64,000 bases of DNA, from positions 868,001 through 932,000 of the forward strand of contig VIIQ02000574.1 in the NCBI GenBank assembly GCA_007449985.2, in the 5' to 3' direction. Made by a program: the position numbers and the translations under genes. This document shows, one piece after another, positions 21,736-33,002 of the stretch. Each line of letters begins with the position of its first letter. Position 1 is the stretch's first letter. Origin of the DNA: Desmodesmus armatus. Taxonomy: Eukaryota > Chlorophyta > Chlorophyceae > Sphaeropleales > Scenedesmaceae. The notes beneath the pieces are model-generated. The model worked only from the letters and a program-made list of their open reading frames with translations, searched no databases and was not told the DNA's origin.

Positions 21736-23981
21736 TCATGCCTCCCCCTGCATGGTGACCACCACACGCCTGCACGGCAACACAAGCAAACACACCGATG
21801 TGGGCCACTTGTGGTGCACAATGACTTGTCGCAGTAACACCTTGCTAACAGGTCACTTGACCTATTGCCTCTGCCTTGCTATGATCGGTCAGTGTGAGTG
21901 TCAGCGACCACTAGCACACAACACATGAACAGATGGCCAGACCAGTATGGACACCTGGTGCAGTGACACCTGCGTGGTGCCCTACAAAGACTCCAGCCAT
22001 GCTTCAGGGGGCAAATGGCACTGTTCAGATGTGCAGATGGCAGAAGCTGGTGCATGTCCAGGTGCGGTCTGTGGTACTGCAGTGGCAATCCGGGCCACGT
22101 GCTAACCTGCTGCCCCCATGGTCCCGGTGCTCACACAGCCAGATGCCCTGCAGCAGCAGCCAACCAAGCCTGCTCAAGAACGCTGGCCTTTCACAACAGT
22201 GCTGGACATGAACCCCCCCCCCACCCCCCGCAGGCTGCTCATATCAGCCGTTTCATGGTAGAACGGTGCATTCAACTGCAGCAGAGGGGTTCATGGCAGT
22301 CTCTACGTCACACCAGCCAGACACTGGCAGTCAGCTGGCATAGTCAAGAGAAGAACTCGCTCAATGGCTCCATCAGCCACAGCACAACAGATGCAGCCTG
22401 CAAATCTGCAGTTGTCTGACAGGCTTACCAATGACAATCAGTGTACGCGTGTCTTACCTGCCACGTGCCCAGGTTGAGTCTGCCCTTGGTGATGGGTATG
22501 GTCAGGCCAGCACCAAACATGCTGGACTTGCAGTGAGCTGCAGCAGCAGGCAAACATTCAGCCGACAGCATCAAAACTCAGCAGCTGTCAGCTTAGCCAA
22601 GCTGTCACTGACAGGATGCTGCCAACAGCTGCCTCACACGTGTGGGGCTGTCGTCACCCCTGCACCGCACTGGCCTGTGACCAGCCTGGGCAGAGCCTCT
22701 CAGGCGGCCTGAGTGTTGGCAGTGTCTTCGGGGGGGGGGGGGTGGGAGGGGGTGCACTTTGTGGGTACCAGGAATAGGTTTGGGTGGAACCAGCATGCCA
22801 AGGGAACATGATGAAGTACGGCAGCACGTGTGTCGAGGCAGCACCAAGGGCTCCAGGGTGTTGCCAGGCAGCTACTGCCTGGCTGACTCACCTGGCATGT
22901 CATCTGGCCCCTCGTCTGTGTGTATCCAGGGTGCACCCCTGCCCTGCGGTGCAGGTCAAGGCACAAGAACACCAGCATTCATGCCTGTCAGTATTGCAGC
23001 GGGGTTGCTGCCAGCAGGTGCGTTGTGTCTTGTCACCTGCAGTTGCTGACTGCCCATCAGGCTGAGACTGGTGTTGGGATAACTGCTGCATCTGTTTGTT
23101 TGGTACCACCACAAGCTTCATGTTGAAGACGTGGCTACTGACACGCACCACCACTGGCAGCCAGGGAGCCCCAATGCATGGGGCCCATGTGCGTGCTATC
23201 CAGCAAGACTGCAGCTGTTGGTGGTGGTATGACTTGTTGGTGCTTTCAAGCCCAATATGCAGGGACGCAAGCTGGCACAGCACTATGCAGCGCTACAGCT
23301 GCAGCTGTTCACCTCTGGCACTACAGTGTTGAGGAACGTTTCCATGTCCACACGGACGTCAGGGTCTGCATGACACACACACACACACACACACAAGCTG
23401 GTGAGCTGGTGGGCAAGAGAGTGACCAGTGATGGATCTCCACGCTTTGCATGCTAGCAACCCAACTGCAGCCAGTAGCTGTTGCCCTCTCCTGTGCAAGC
23501 CATTGCAGTGCGGCGTGGTCCCTTGAGTGGCATTTGGTGGTTGAATATGCGCACAGCTGTGTGTCTTTCACATGCCAACCCCAGCAGCCTGCTGAGACAT
23601 TGACACTGTGTTCACCTGCATTTTCATTGATGGTGAGGCTGGCAGAGGTATGTTGGACTGCGGACATCAAGAGGGAACCTCGTAAGCAAGCCTGTGTGTA
23701 AGACCCCCGTTGCAGCTGCAGCTACAGTGGGCAGACGTGTGAGGCACCAGCAACCAGGTCCCCCGCAACAGTGGCTGCATGCAGGTGTGGAGCCCCGTTG
23801 AAAGCTTTCACCACTGAATGATAGCTGATGTGCAGTTGCTGATACACTTACTGAACAGGTGGCAGAGTCCAACTTTGAACTGCCGCAAGTCTTGGGCTAT
23901 TTCTGACTCTATCTGCTTTGTGACTAGGTGGCACCCTCGCTTAGCGGCTGAGAGCCTGATCTCACGCTGCACCCACGTCAT
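21736..23981 (-). CDS. YjbQ/UPF0047-family protein (secondary thiamine-phosphate synthase type)
   Basis: Seven small exons in phase: 23981-23852, 23657-23616, 23365-23313, 22943-22892, 22537-22458, 22147-22107, 21769-21736. They total 432 nt, giving 143 residues plus stop, the usual size of this single-domain family. The spliced protein has the family hallmarks in order: a GLCHLF strand, [67 protein letters not shown]-type segments (split by introns) and an ending RRVVVT. The conserved His, Asp and Glu residues are present. Bacterial members can replace thiamine-phosphate synthase under selection, but the natural role is unsettled. I chose the ATG at 23981, which opens directly into the conserved N-terminus, so no transit peptide is evident. 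It is divergent from the gene at 24293. Confidence 0.93.
23372..23394. repeat. CA dinucleotide microsatellite in YjbQ intron 2
   Basis: About nine to ten CA units (GT on the transcribed strand) lie right before the acceptor at 23366. Confidence 0.9.
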
Positions 23982-24292
23982 GAGACAAGCTGGGGCTCAA
24001 ATTTGATGGTTTTGAACGGCGTTGGGAACCTGTTGGGTGCCAATGAGGCAGACCAGACCTTGCTTCTTTTGTTGGTGCAAGAGGGAATGTGAAAGCAGTG
24101 ACGCGAAATGATACCAAATGAACTCTGCAAAGCGTGCAGAGTTTTGTTGTTGCTGCGCAGGCTCCTCGCGCACTGTGTGTGTCCCGGTAAAACCCAGATC
24201 ACGATCTGCAGCTACGCAAACAAGAATGGTTGCAGATACAGCACAATACCCTTTGCACACAGTAAAGCCTGCCTAAAATATTGTTTTGTCCG
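23982..24292. promoter_or_regulatory. Divergent promoter between YjbQ gene and two-TM protein gene
   Basis: The two start codons are 311 bp apart and face away from each other, so both promoters and 5' UTRs must lie here. Shared regulation is an inference from geometry. No specific element was recognised. Confidence 0.5.
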
Positions 24293-26488
24293 ATGAGCGC
24301 TTGCCGTGGGCTGCTAGTTTGCCTCCTGGTGTGTGCTGCATGTGCCAGCTCAGCAGCGCACAGGAGCGCTTTCTGGCCAGTCAAGGGTGCAGTGCAGTAC
24401 AGACACATCACGCTTGATGAAGCTTTCAGGACTCTACAGTATAATGGCCATGAGGATTTCGACTGCATGGTGCTGGTGGTGGGAACTGACAGACCCAGCA
24501 GGTGCCCAACGCTGGCGAGCTTCCAATGTTTAGCACAGTTTGCTGCTGTTGCACGTTTGGAAGCCCGACAGCAATTGCGTGCAGCCCAATTGCGTCCCTT
24601 ACACAGGCTGCATGCTGTGCAGGCGTACTGCTGAGCAACCCTTGTTGAGCTTCTCTGCTGAAGCCGCTGCGCTGGTGCCTCATGCTGTGCAACAGCTGCT
24701 GGCTGATGGCATGCAGCAGTTGCAGCAGTTGGGGGCTGGGGGCAAGTTCAAACTGGAGCTGGGTGTGATGCCAGCTGCACTTCACCGAGAAGGTGGGTTG
24801 TGATTGTGCGTGTCCCCCATGTTGTAAGGTTGCGTGTCTGCACATCAAGATGCTTGTTGCACTGCCATGTGGGAGAGGCTGCTAGCCAGGAGCCCCGGAT
24901 TGGGCATTCATGCTGCGCTTCATGCAGTGACAATGCCCCACCTAGTGACTCCCTGTATTCTGTCATGGAACACGGCTTCAAGTCCACGCCATGTTGCAAA
25001 CTGTATGCACAGGTGCTGGTCAATCGTAAAAGGTGTTGATTGAAGCAAGCCGGCACAACCTAGGTGTGGTGCCGCCTGCACAGTGCATCAGCATGCTCAC
25101 ATCACCACCCAACATGTTATGCACATCTACAACCAATCAAAAACGCTTAGCACCCTCTCAGGTGCACACCTTTGGCTGCTTCACACCATATGAAGCGGTG
25201 GCCTTGCTGCGTGTGTGTGTATGCAGGCGCTGGTCCCCTGCTGGTGTTTGATGCCTCCTCAGGCCGGGTGCTGCTGGGGCCAGCAGGTCTGCAGGGGCTG
25301 CAGAGCACACCCGCACATGTGGTGGCGGCTGCTGTGCAAGCCACGACAGCAGCGGCTCAGCAGCTTGTCAGCCTGGTGGGCGAGGCGAGGGGCAGGCAGA
25401 CTGCATGACATTCAGCTCTTGCTGCTGCCTTGATTTACATATCTAGGACGCAGGGGGGGGGGGGGGTGCTGTTGGCGGCTGCAAGTGTCATTGCCAATGA
25501 CTCACTGTCACTCTACCACAGCTCTGGCACAGGCTCCTGGCGTTGGCAGAGTGTGCCTGTGAGTGACGCCTGCACCCACACACCCATTGTTTTTGTGCTC
25601 GACTGGCTGGAGTCATCTTCTTGAGACAGTCAGTGTTTCATGTTGCATGATGTGGTTGACTTGTCAACCACTAGGGTTGGATTGATGTCAATGCAGATGA
25701 TCCCTGTCTTGCCCCACTCAGGCATCGTTGTCGTGTCCTCCACAGGCATTACCAGGAGGCCTGCTCCCCCAGCTGCTCCCCCAGCTGCTGCAGCTGGCCC
25801 CCAAGGCTGCCGTGGCAGGCGTTGCTGCTGCCTTTGTGAGCAGCGTGCCCAAGTGGTTCTGCTTTGTGTGCCCCATTGTCATGGGGCTCCTGGCCCCCCT
25901 GGTGATCAACGCGGGGGTGGGTGAGGCGGCTGACCTGGCCTGCAAGGCATTGCAGCTCAGCGATGACGAATGTGTCGACCTATGGTGAGAAACACGTTGA
26001 CCCCAGGGGGAAGGGGGGGGGGGCGTTGTTTTATGGCAGCTTGACCGCGTGGCAGGCACAATGCATGCATCATGTGGCGATTTAGCGATTAGCCATTGCT
26101 GTGCATCACTGCTGCACAGCTGGTGGCAGCAGTGATGTCGGGATTGAGGCAGCAGTAGTGGCGAGAGCGGCAATTGCATGAGGCGCTACCAGACAGTCAG
26201 ATACGTCGTGGTGTGCTGGCAACATTCACCACTGGTATCTGGACTGCCCAGCTGCAGTTGCCTGGCCTGCGGCAGCAAGGGCGTTCGCTGGCACATGCTA
26301 AGCGCTCAGACGTAGTGCGCAACTGATACTGGGGTGTGTTTCATACTTTCTGCTGCTGCAGGTTTGCAGCTCTGGGCTTGGGCATGGTCCTGTCCTTGCT
26401 GTCAGCCATCCCTATCTACAAAGTGTGTCGCCTGTACGAATGTGCACACCCAGGCCCCAACAGCACTACCATTGTTACCACCAGTTGA
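24293..26488 (+). CDS. Secretory-pathway membrane protein: signal peptide and two C-terminal TM segments (unknown family)
   Basis: Exons: 24293-24501, 24623-24792, 25227-25375, 25746-25984, 26362-26488. All phases agree, giving 297 residues. The N-terminus is a clear signal peptide (hydrophobic stretch at about 6-22 ending in Ala/Ser-rich sequence). A luminal or extracellular part of about 180 residues follows, then a TM segment around WFCFVCPIVMGLLAPLVI, a short loop with acidic residues and Cys, a second TM segment (FAALGLGMVLSLLSAI), and a Cys/Pro tail ending TTIVTTS. A possible short exon at about 25522-25558 would break the phase, so I left it out. I do not recognise the family. ER or Golgi residence is inference. 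It converges with the PARP16-like gene, with 325 bp between stops. Confidence 0.7.
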
Positions 26489-26813
26489 CATGGCATGCAC
26501 GCCAGGCTGCTGCAGACGCTGTGCATTTGTTGGGTAGCCGAAGGCATCACCGCCCTTTTATTTTGTATGTATACTAGTGCCGCAATGTGACGTTGCATTG
26601 CAACATCTCAACTGTACATCAGCTTTCAGGTACAATGGGTGTGGGTGTGAGAGGATACATGTAGCTTGAACTATGGTGGCTTGGATGTCTGTGCCTGCTG
26701 CTGTTGAATCTGAGGCCTGGCGCCATAGACACCGGCAGCACTGCATGCAAAGTGCTGCTGACTGCATGGGAACCGTAGTGGTGCTCATGCGCGAGCACCC
26801 TGCTTCAGATATA
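26489..26813. other. Convergent intergenic region
   Basis: 325 bp separate the stop codons of the two-TM protein (plus) and the PARP16-like gene (minus). It must hold both 3' UTRs or their overlap. No further gene is seen. Confidence 0.6.
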
Positions 26814-28358
26814 TCACCACTTGCTTGTCAAGGACCCTTTCCACACCCCGTACAGCACCATAAAGCCAAGGTATGCACACGTCACCATCCAGCACACACT
26901 GCTGGCAGACCAGTGCCCCCTGGCACCACCCAGGCTGCTGCCTACACCGCTGCGCCAGCTGCCTGCTGTACTGCTGCTGCGCCGCCTGGGCGCATGATGC
27001 CCCAACAGGGCGTCATCACTCATCACAAGCAGGTACCTTATCTGCACATCACTGGGCCGCGGGGCCACGATGTAGGTGGTGGGCAAGCTGCACAGCACAA
27101 ATGATCCAAACACAAGCAGTGTCGGCACGATTGCGGCGGAGGGCACAGCAAGACAACCTTACGTTTTGCAAGTTGGCCAACTCCACCGCCACATGTGCAC
27201 AGGTTCACAAGTACGGCATACGGCTTCTCTCCTAGGCTTTGCCATCCTACACGCATGCCAGCCATCCACTCTGACGGGGTCTCCCCCCTGGCCCACCCTC
27301 ACCTGCTGCCACCGCCGGCTTGTTGTCCCCCACCCTGCGGCGCGGTTGCTTGCGGATCCACCCCACACACCAGCACGCAGCGCAGGTGCTGCCCCAAGCT
27401 GCTGTGCTGCCAGGCCTTGCGGCCCTTAGTGAACTGGAAGGCTGTGCTGAAGTCTGTGCTGAGGTAGATGCCCTGGCCAAAAACAGCTCCTGTTGTCTGC
27501 AGCCGGGTGCCGCTGGCAGCCAGTAAACCCTGATGCAGGATGGAGTGCACGTTGGCTAGGTCCGTCCCATGGTACCCTATTAGCATCCGCTGCTTCCCTG
27601 CTGCTGCCTGTGTACCCTGCGGTGCTGCTGCTGTGGCTGTGGTGTCAGCTGGGCACCTGGGTGAGACCCGTAGGATGCAGCAGGAGTGTTTGACTGCGTC
27701 TAGCAGGCCGCTGTGGCCACTGAAGGCCTGCAGGTCCTGCAGGACGGCACTGGCTGTGCAGGGGCTGACCACCCAGGTGCGCTGCAGCTGCAGGAGTAGC
27801 CACTGCAGCAGCTGGAGCTGAATGTCAGGGGCATCGTCCAGTGTGTCAGGGCCCTCGAAGGCCTGCACCGCTGCTGCTGCAGCGCTGTAGCCGTCTGGGC
27901 CAAAGAGGTGTGTGGGGAAGGGCCGGCACACTGCGCCACGGCACAGCACATTGGAGAGGCAAGAGGTGTATACAAAGTTGTCATTGCCCGGGACAGCTGA
28001 TGTAGCACGCTATTGAACAAACAATGCTATCAGATCACACAAGAGCATCGATGCGTGCCCGTTCCTTTCACAGGGCCAGGTTGGGGGGTGGGTGGTACTC
28101 ACATGCCCCCTGTCCTGCCTCGTCTGTATGTATTCACTTGGCATATCAAATTGTCAAAGAAACAAACAACACGGGTTCGTCTCCAAACTTCATCATAGCT
28201 TCCTCTGTACTGTACTAAAACTCACCGCTGGCACGCCTGCCCCCCTCACTGGCTGCTGCAAAAGCAGACACCAACAGGTCGCAACATGCTGGCATAGCCG
28301 ACCAGATATCAGCCAGAGCAACGATGGTCGCCAGTCTGCTTGATGCATCTGATTCCAT
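26814..28358 (-). CDS. PARP16-type tail-anchored mono-ADP-ribosyltransferase
   Basis: Exons: 28358-28250, 27996-27303, 27087-26814. They total 1077 nt in phase, giving 358 residues; animal PARP16 is about 320. The N-terminal helical part leads to LCRGAVCRPFP, which corresponds to the PARP16 N-terminal region. The catalytic fold shows YHGT at about residue 177, GIYLST at about 212, and IRYLLV at about 286 in the third-triad position. That gives H-Y-Y rather than H-Y-E and so predicts mono-ADP-ribosylation from NAD. WQHSSLGQHLRCVLVCGV and TTYIVAPRPSDVQ also align with the family. One hydrophobic segment near the C-terminus (CWMVTCAYLGFMVLYGVW) fits a tail anchor in the ER membrane. Animal PARP16 acts on PERK and IRE1 in the unfolded protein response. 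Whether that holds in algae is unknown. Confidence 0.88.
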
Positions 28359-28887
28359 AACTTCCAGAGTTTCGATCTACTGCTGTTCTGCGGAAGTTCG
28401 GCCCCTCTTCCCTGTGCACGTCCGGTGGCAAGAAGTTGTTTCAATGTGAGACAGATAGAGTGTTACAAGTGTTCCAGACGTCATTTTGTCACATCTCGCG
28501 TTCCATAGGTGTGTCGTTGCTCTGTGAAGATGCTAATTTTGCTAATGCCGCTTGCTTTGGATTCAGAACTATGAGTTGCATCCTGCACGTCCTCAAATCC
28601 CCATTGTCTTGTGAAAAGATGACAAGGGTGGCCACTGCTACAAAACCACAGTCTGGTTCTCTGCAAAGCTACCGTACGATGCTGAAACAGCACTGAAGAA
28701 ACTTCTGGAACCAGAGGCCCCCTGGGCTGCATGAACACACAAGGGTGCCAATTACGAGAGAGGGGCAAATACAACGTAACCACCTAGACGTTCTGTGTCT
28801 GGTTACCCCCACGTGCAAGCCGGTTTCCGTGATGCAGTGTGGCTGACACATGTTTGAGCTCAATGGGGCCAGCATAGGTAGATACCA
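28359..28887. promoter_or_regulatory. Divergent promoter between PARP16-like and coiled-coil genes
   Basis: 529 bp lie between the two opposed start codons (28358 minus, 28888 plus). No gene is seen inside. Both promoters are expected here. Confidence 0.5.
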
Positions 28888-31800
28888 ATGTCGAGCCACT
28901 CGGTCGGGGCGTCAAGCCAGAAGGCTCAGGTCAAGCAGCAGATAGCCAGCCAACTCAATGTATTGGTACGTATGCGCAGCAGCTGTCCGCTGTGGGATGT
29001 GGGTGGCTTGAGACCAACACAGTAGTCAGACTGGATCCCAAGTTTATATTTTGACCTCGGTGGCCGAGTGTGGCCAGCTAAGAATACTGCCACAAAGCAG
29101 TTACATCGCTCGGCAGCTGCCGAGCTAGCCTGGGGCTGTCAGCTGAGCCAAGGTGCCACTCCCTGTGGACGCTCCCCCCCCTCCCCCCTCTCACCCTTGG
29201 CCTGACTGCCTTGCAGGACAACCTGCGTTATGAGGGCGAGGTCCTCACAGATAAGCTCATCAAGCTTCGGTCCACTCGTCAGGACCTTGAGGCTGAGCTG
29301 TTTGCCCTCAAGCACAAGCGCATCAAGCTGCTGGAGGTCATTCAGCACCTGGAGGATGAGGAGATGGCCTTGGTGGGAGAGGTGCGCTGACACAATTCCT
29401 TGTTGGGTGGTCAGGAACTTTCTCCACCTCTGTGCCGCTGCCAACACCTCTGATGCCGAGCGAGCTTGGCACAAGGTGTTCCAGCCGACGTACTGCCTGC
29501 ACCTGTCATCCAATGTCACCCTCTGGGTGGTGTCACATTGGCTTGCTGTGTATGACACTGAGACTTTGAATTCAAGTTGATAGCCTTGTCACACACTCTA
29601 GCGAACAAAGTATGGTTGCCATGTGTGTTCCACAGGTTGACAGCATAATCAGGTGCAAGCGGAAGGTGCTACAGGAGGTGCCGCTGCTGGAGCAGCGTGG
29701 CAGGGCAGCAGCAGGCCTGGCCGTTGTACAGGATTACCTCCTGGCGTCTGTTCAGCACCTGCAGCACTTGGCTGGGCAGCAGGAGGCGAGCGCATTTGAA
29801 GTGGCAGCAGCTGCATCGGCACCATCATGGAGCGGCTCTGCTGACGTGAAGCGGCCTTCTGCGACATGGGACATGTGAGTATAGGCCACGCACTTTGACA
29901 CCCCTCTGCAGCGCATCGTGCTGAACGCAGGCGGCAGCAAAGCAGCAGCGGCCAGCCTATGTTAAAATGTCCAATGGTGCACAAGAGCAACACTTTGTGA
30001 GAAGTTGCAGCGCACAGCAGCAACGGGCACCTCAACAGCTTGTCCTGCAGCTGGGTGGCAGGCAGCCAGATGATAACTCTGCACTCCTTTCAATGTTTTC
30101 CTGCAGGCGCTACATGCCAGCGGCCCTGGTACCCAAGGCAGCAGCCAGCACACAGACAGATGCTGCAGAGCTGGAGGCGGCACAGCTGCTGCTGGAGAGC
30201 TTGCAGCTTGAGGACAGCGCTGCCCCAACAGCTCAGCAGCCAGCAGGCGGCCAGCAGGAAGCAGCAGCCCTTGCTGCCCGCAAGCAGTACAGCACCAATC
30301 CCTTTGCTGTGAGTGCACGCTGCTGCATGGTGCTGCCATGGTTGCTTGGCAGTGTGTTGTTCTAGCAGGCGGACGGCAGCAATACTCAGTGCAGGTTGGG
30401 TCCCTGCGTTTGACGGCTCCGATGCGACATGCTGTGGCAGCCAGCACTAGATCCAGCCTCATGGTCAAAAGGACAGCAACAGCAATCTTTGCCATGCTTT
30501 CCATGTAGCTGATGCCCTGCTATCATTGATTCTGCATTTTCCTCTTGTGGCTACTGCTGCAGAGCGTGACTGCCGGCCAGCTCCTGCAACTACAGCAGCT
30601 GGAGGAGGGCGGCTCCAGCGACGCGCTCCCTCCCCTACCAGAGGGCCAGCCCCTGTGCAGCCGAGCCGCCAGCGCCTTCAGCAGCAGCCTCTACCGCAGC
30701 AGCGAATCCATCCGCACCCCCCTTGACAGCAGCATGCGTGGACCCTCCAGTGAGTACCGCAGCAATCCAGGCGGCCCCACCACCTCACAGAACAGCGGCA
30801 GTGTGGTGTCCCTGGGCTCAACAGCCTCTAGCGGTAGCATGCAGCGCACCGGCAGCATCAGCAGCAGAACCAGCGGCGGGGCCGGTGCTGCCGTTGCAGC
30901 TGGGGTTGCGGCTGGGGCTGGGGCTGCGGCTGGGCTTAGTGCTGCGGTAGTGGGGAGCCCTAGCGGCAGTTTCAACTCTATGGGGCATAGGGTGCCTCCC
31001 AGGCGGCCCTCGGCAGAGGAGGTGAGCTCAGGGGCTGCAGGACGAAGGCCAGTTGGGCGGACGGGGTCTGGGCGGGGGCTGACGCCCTCACCTCCCCCGC
31101 CCCCTCCAATGCGCAGCAGGTCGGGGAGCCTTGCTGCCCTAGCTGCAGCTGAGCAGGGGCAGCTGTCGCAGCAGATTCAGCAACTCCAGCTACAACAACA
31201 GCAGCCTCTGCCGTACAACTCACAGCAGCAGGCAGCGCTGCATGCACAGCGTGTGCAGCAGCACCAGCAGCAACAACAGCAGCTGCAACAGCAACAGCAG
31301 CAGCTGCAACAGCAATGCCAGCAGCAGTTGCAACAGCATCAGCAGGCCCTGCAGCAGGACAGTGAAGTGCGGTACATGTCTCTGCTGGCCCAGAGGCAGC
31401 AGCTGGCAATGCAGCACCAGCAGCAGCAGGCCCTGCTTCAGCAGATGTCAGGACTGCAGGCGCCACTGGGTCCCTTGGATTATGACCACAGCAGCGCAGG
31501 CACATTGGAGGTACCAAGCATACCCGCCAGCAGCTTGGCCAGTCTGCACAGCAGCAATACCCTGCCAGGCCTCTCAGGCAGCCTCCAGACCTCATCCCTC
31601 CTGCGGGGAGCGTCAGCAGGGCCTGGTGACCCCCTGTGGGGGCTGCCGAGTGGGACGTTGGTGCTGGGCGGGGGTGAAGGCGGCTCCTGCGACCTAAGCG
31701 GGGCTCTGACAGGCCTGCCGGGTGTGTTGCGGCAGCAGCACTCCAGCCAGAGGGTCAGCTGGTCTAGCCAGGGCAGGCCGTCAGGGGATCAGCTCGTGGC

Positions 31801-32098
31801 AGCGGCGGCTGCGGCGGCTGCTGCTGGGCTGGGGCCGCCGGCGGCTGCGGCGGCTGCGGCGGCTGACCAGCAGCGGCTGCTAGAGGAGGCGCTGGAGTTT
31901 GCGTGTGTGGGGAATGATGGGATGGTGAGCAGGTCTGGCAGCGGCAGTAGCGGCCAGCATAGGCTGCAGCAGCTGGCTCCTGGCCCCCTGGGCCCTGCAG
32001 TAGGAGCCAACTTGATGGGCCTGCTGCCTTCGCCAGATCCCACTGTGCAGGCAGCAAGCTTGTATTCGCAGCAGCACATGCAGGGTGGGGGCCAGTAG
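28888..32098 (+). CDS. Coiled-coil and Gln/Ser-rich protein of unknown function
   Basis: Exons: 28888-28965, 29217-29381, 29636-29874, 30107-30308, 30563-32098. All are in phase, giving 739 residues. The first 26 residues are polar. Exons 2 and 3 encode a charged heptad-like helix (TDKLIKLRSTRQDLEAELF and so on) that should form a coiled coil over roughly residues 30-130. Exon 4 is Ala/Gln-rich helix. The last 512 residues are low in complexity: Ser-rich, Gly/Ala-rich, and a Gln block around 31190-31440 encoded by CAG repeats. No catalytic motif is visible. A scaffold or RNA-granule type protein is possible but unproved. The start at 28888 was chosen because it is the first ATG upstream of a good donor in phase with exon 2. 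Confidence 0.7.
31190..31450. repeat. CAG repeat tract (poly-Gln coding)
   Basis: Imperfect CAG/CAA triplets encode Gln-rich sequence of the coiled-coil protein, with QQQLQQQ units. GCGGCTGCG-type Ala repeats follow at 31800-31865. Confidence 0.9.
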
Positions 32099-32804
32099 GG
32101 TGTGGTTGGCTAGCTTTGGGCAGCCAGAAAGTGCTGGTCGGCAGGTTGTTCTGGCTATGGAAGCTGAGCTAAACGGCTGTTGTTTGCTGCAGCTTGGGGG
32201 CTTGCAGTCATAAAGGGGCAGGCGTGTTTGGTGCCATGTGATTGCGGCCGTGTGTGCCTCGCCATGGTGGTGTTGCTGCACAGCAGGTGGGGCGTCATGC
32301 ATCACTTTTGCGCCTAGAAAAGCCCGCCACAAGGTCGTGTCTTTGAGTGTGTTGCCGTCACATGTCATGCCTGTGAGTGGTGGGCACCACAGCAGGGTGT
32401 GGTGGGCATTGACGCTGCTGGTGTTGACACAGGCAGCACTGCAAGAAGCTCACCTGTGCAGGCTCTGGATTAGCCATGATATGCTTTGTTTGGCGGCTGT
32501 ACTGATGGCTGTACTGACGGCCTTACCTGACGGCCTTATGACGGCTGCACTGCTGGAGGGTGGATGGCTGAAGGTATCTGTCAGCACACAAGGGTGTTTG
32601 AGGTCACTGTCATGCCTTGAACCTGCCTGGCTGCAGTGCACTGGTGGGGTGGTTGACTGATAGTGCCTGTGCAGGCACTTGGGAGGCACTTGGGGGGTTG
32701 TATTGGGATTGTGTGGAGGAGCAGGCATCGCTGTATTTTGCTTTTGACTGCTGCATGCGGACAGCATATCTGGCTTGGTGCTGGGCAGTGTGTGCACACC
32801 TTGT

Positions 32805-33002
32805 GCGTACCTTGTGCGTACCTTGTGCGTGTGCTTGTCCGGTGGGTACAGGCCATGGGCCTGTCTTGACGCTTGTGCCTGTGTGTATGGTTGTGCTAAC
32901 ACACGAGTTACATCACCTTGTGCGTGTGCATGTGTGTACTCTTGTGCGTGTGCTTGTGTACGATGTGCGTGTGCTTGCGTGTTGCGTGTGTGCTCGCGTG
33001 CC
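32805..33002. repeat. Short tandem TTGTGCGTACC / TGTGCGTGTGCT repeats
   Basis: Three copies of CCTTGTGCGTA at 32800-32832 are followed by scattered TGTGCGTGTGC units to about 33000, inside the GT-skewed stretch. Confidence 0.75.

Noticed and set aside
25522..25558. Possible extra 37-nt exon in the two-TM protein gene
   Set aside because: Has acceptor- and donor-like ends but would throw the next exon out of the frame that encodes the TM segments.
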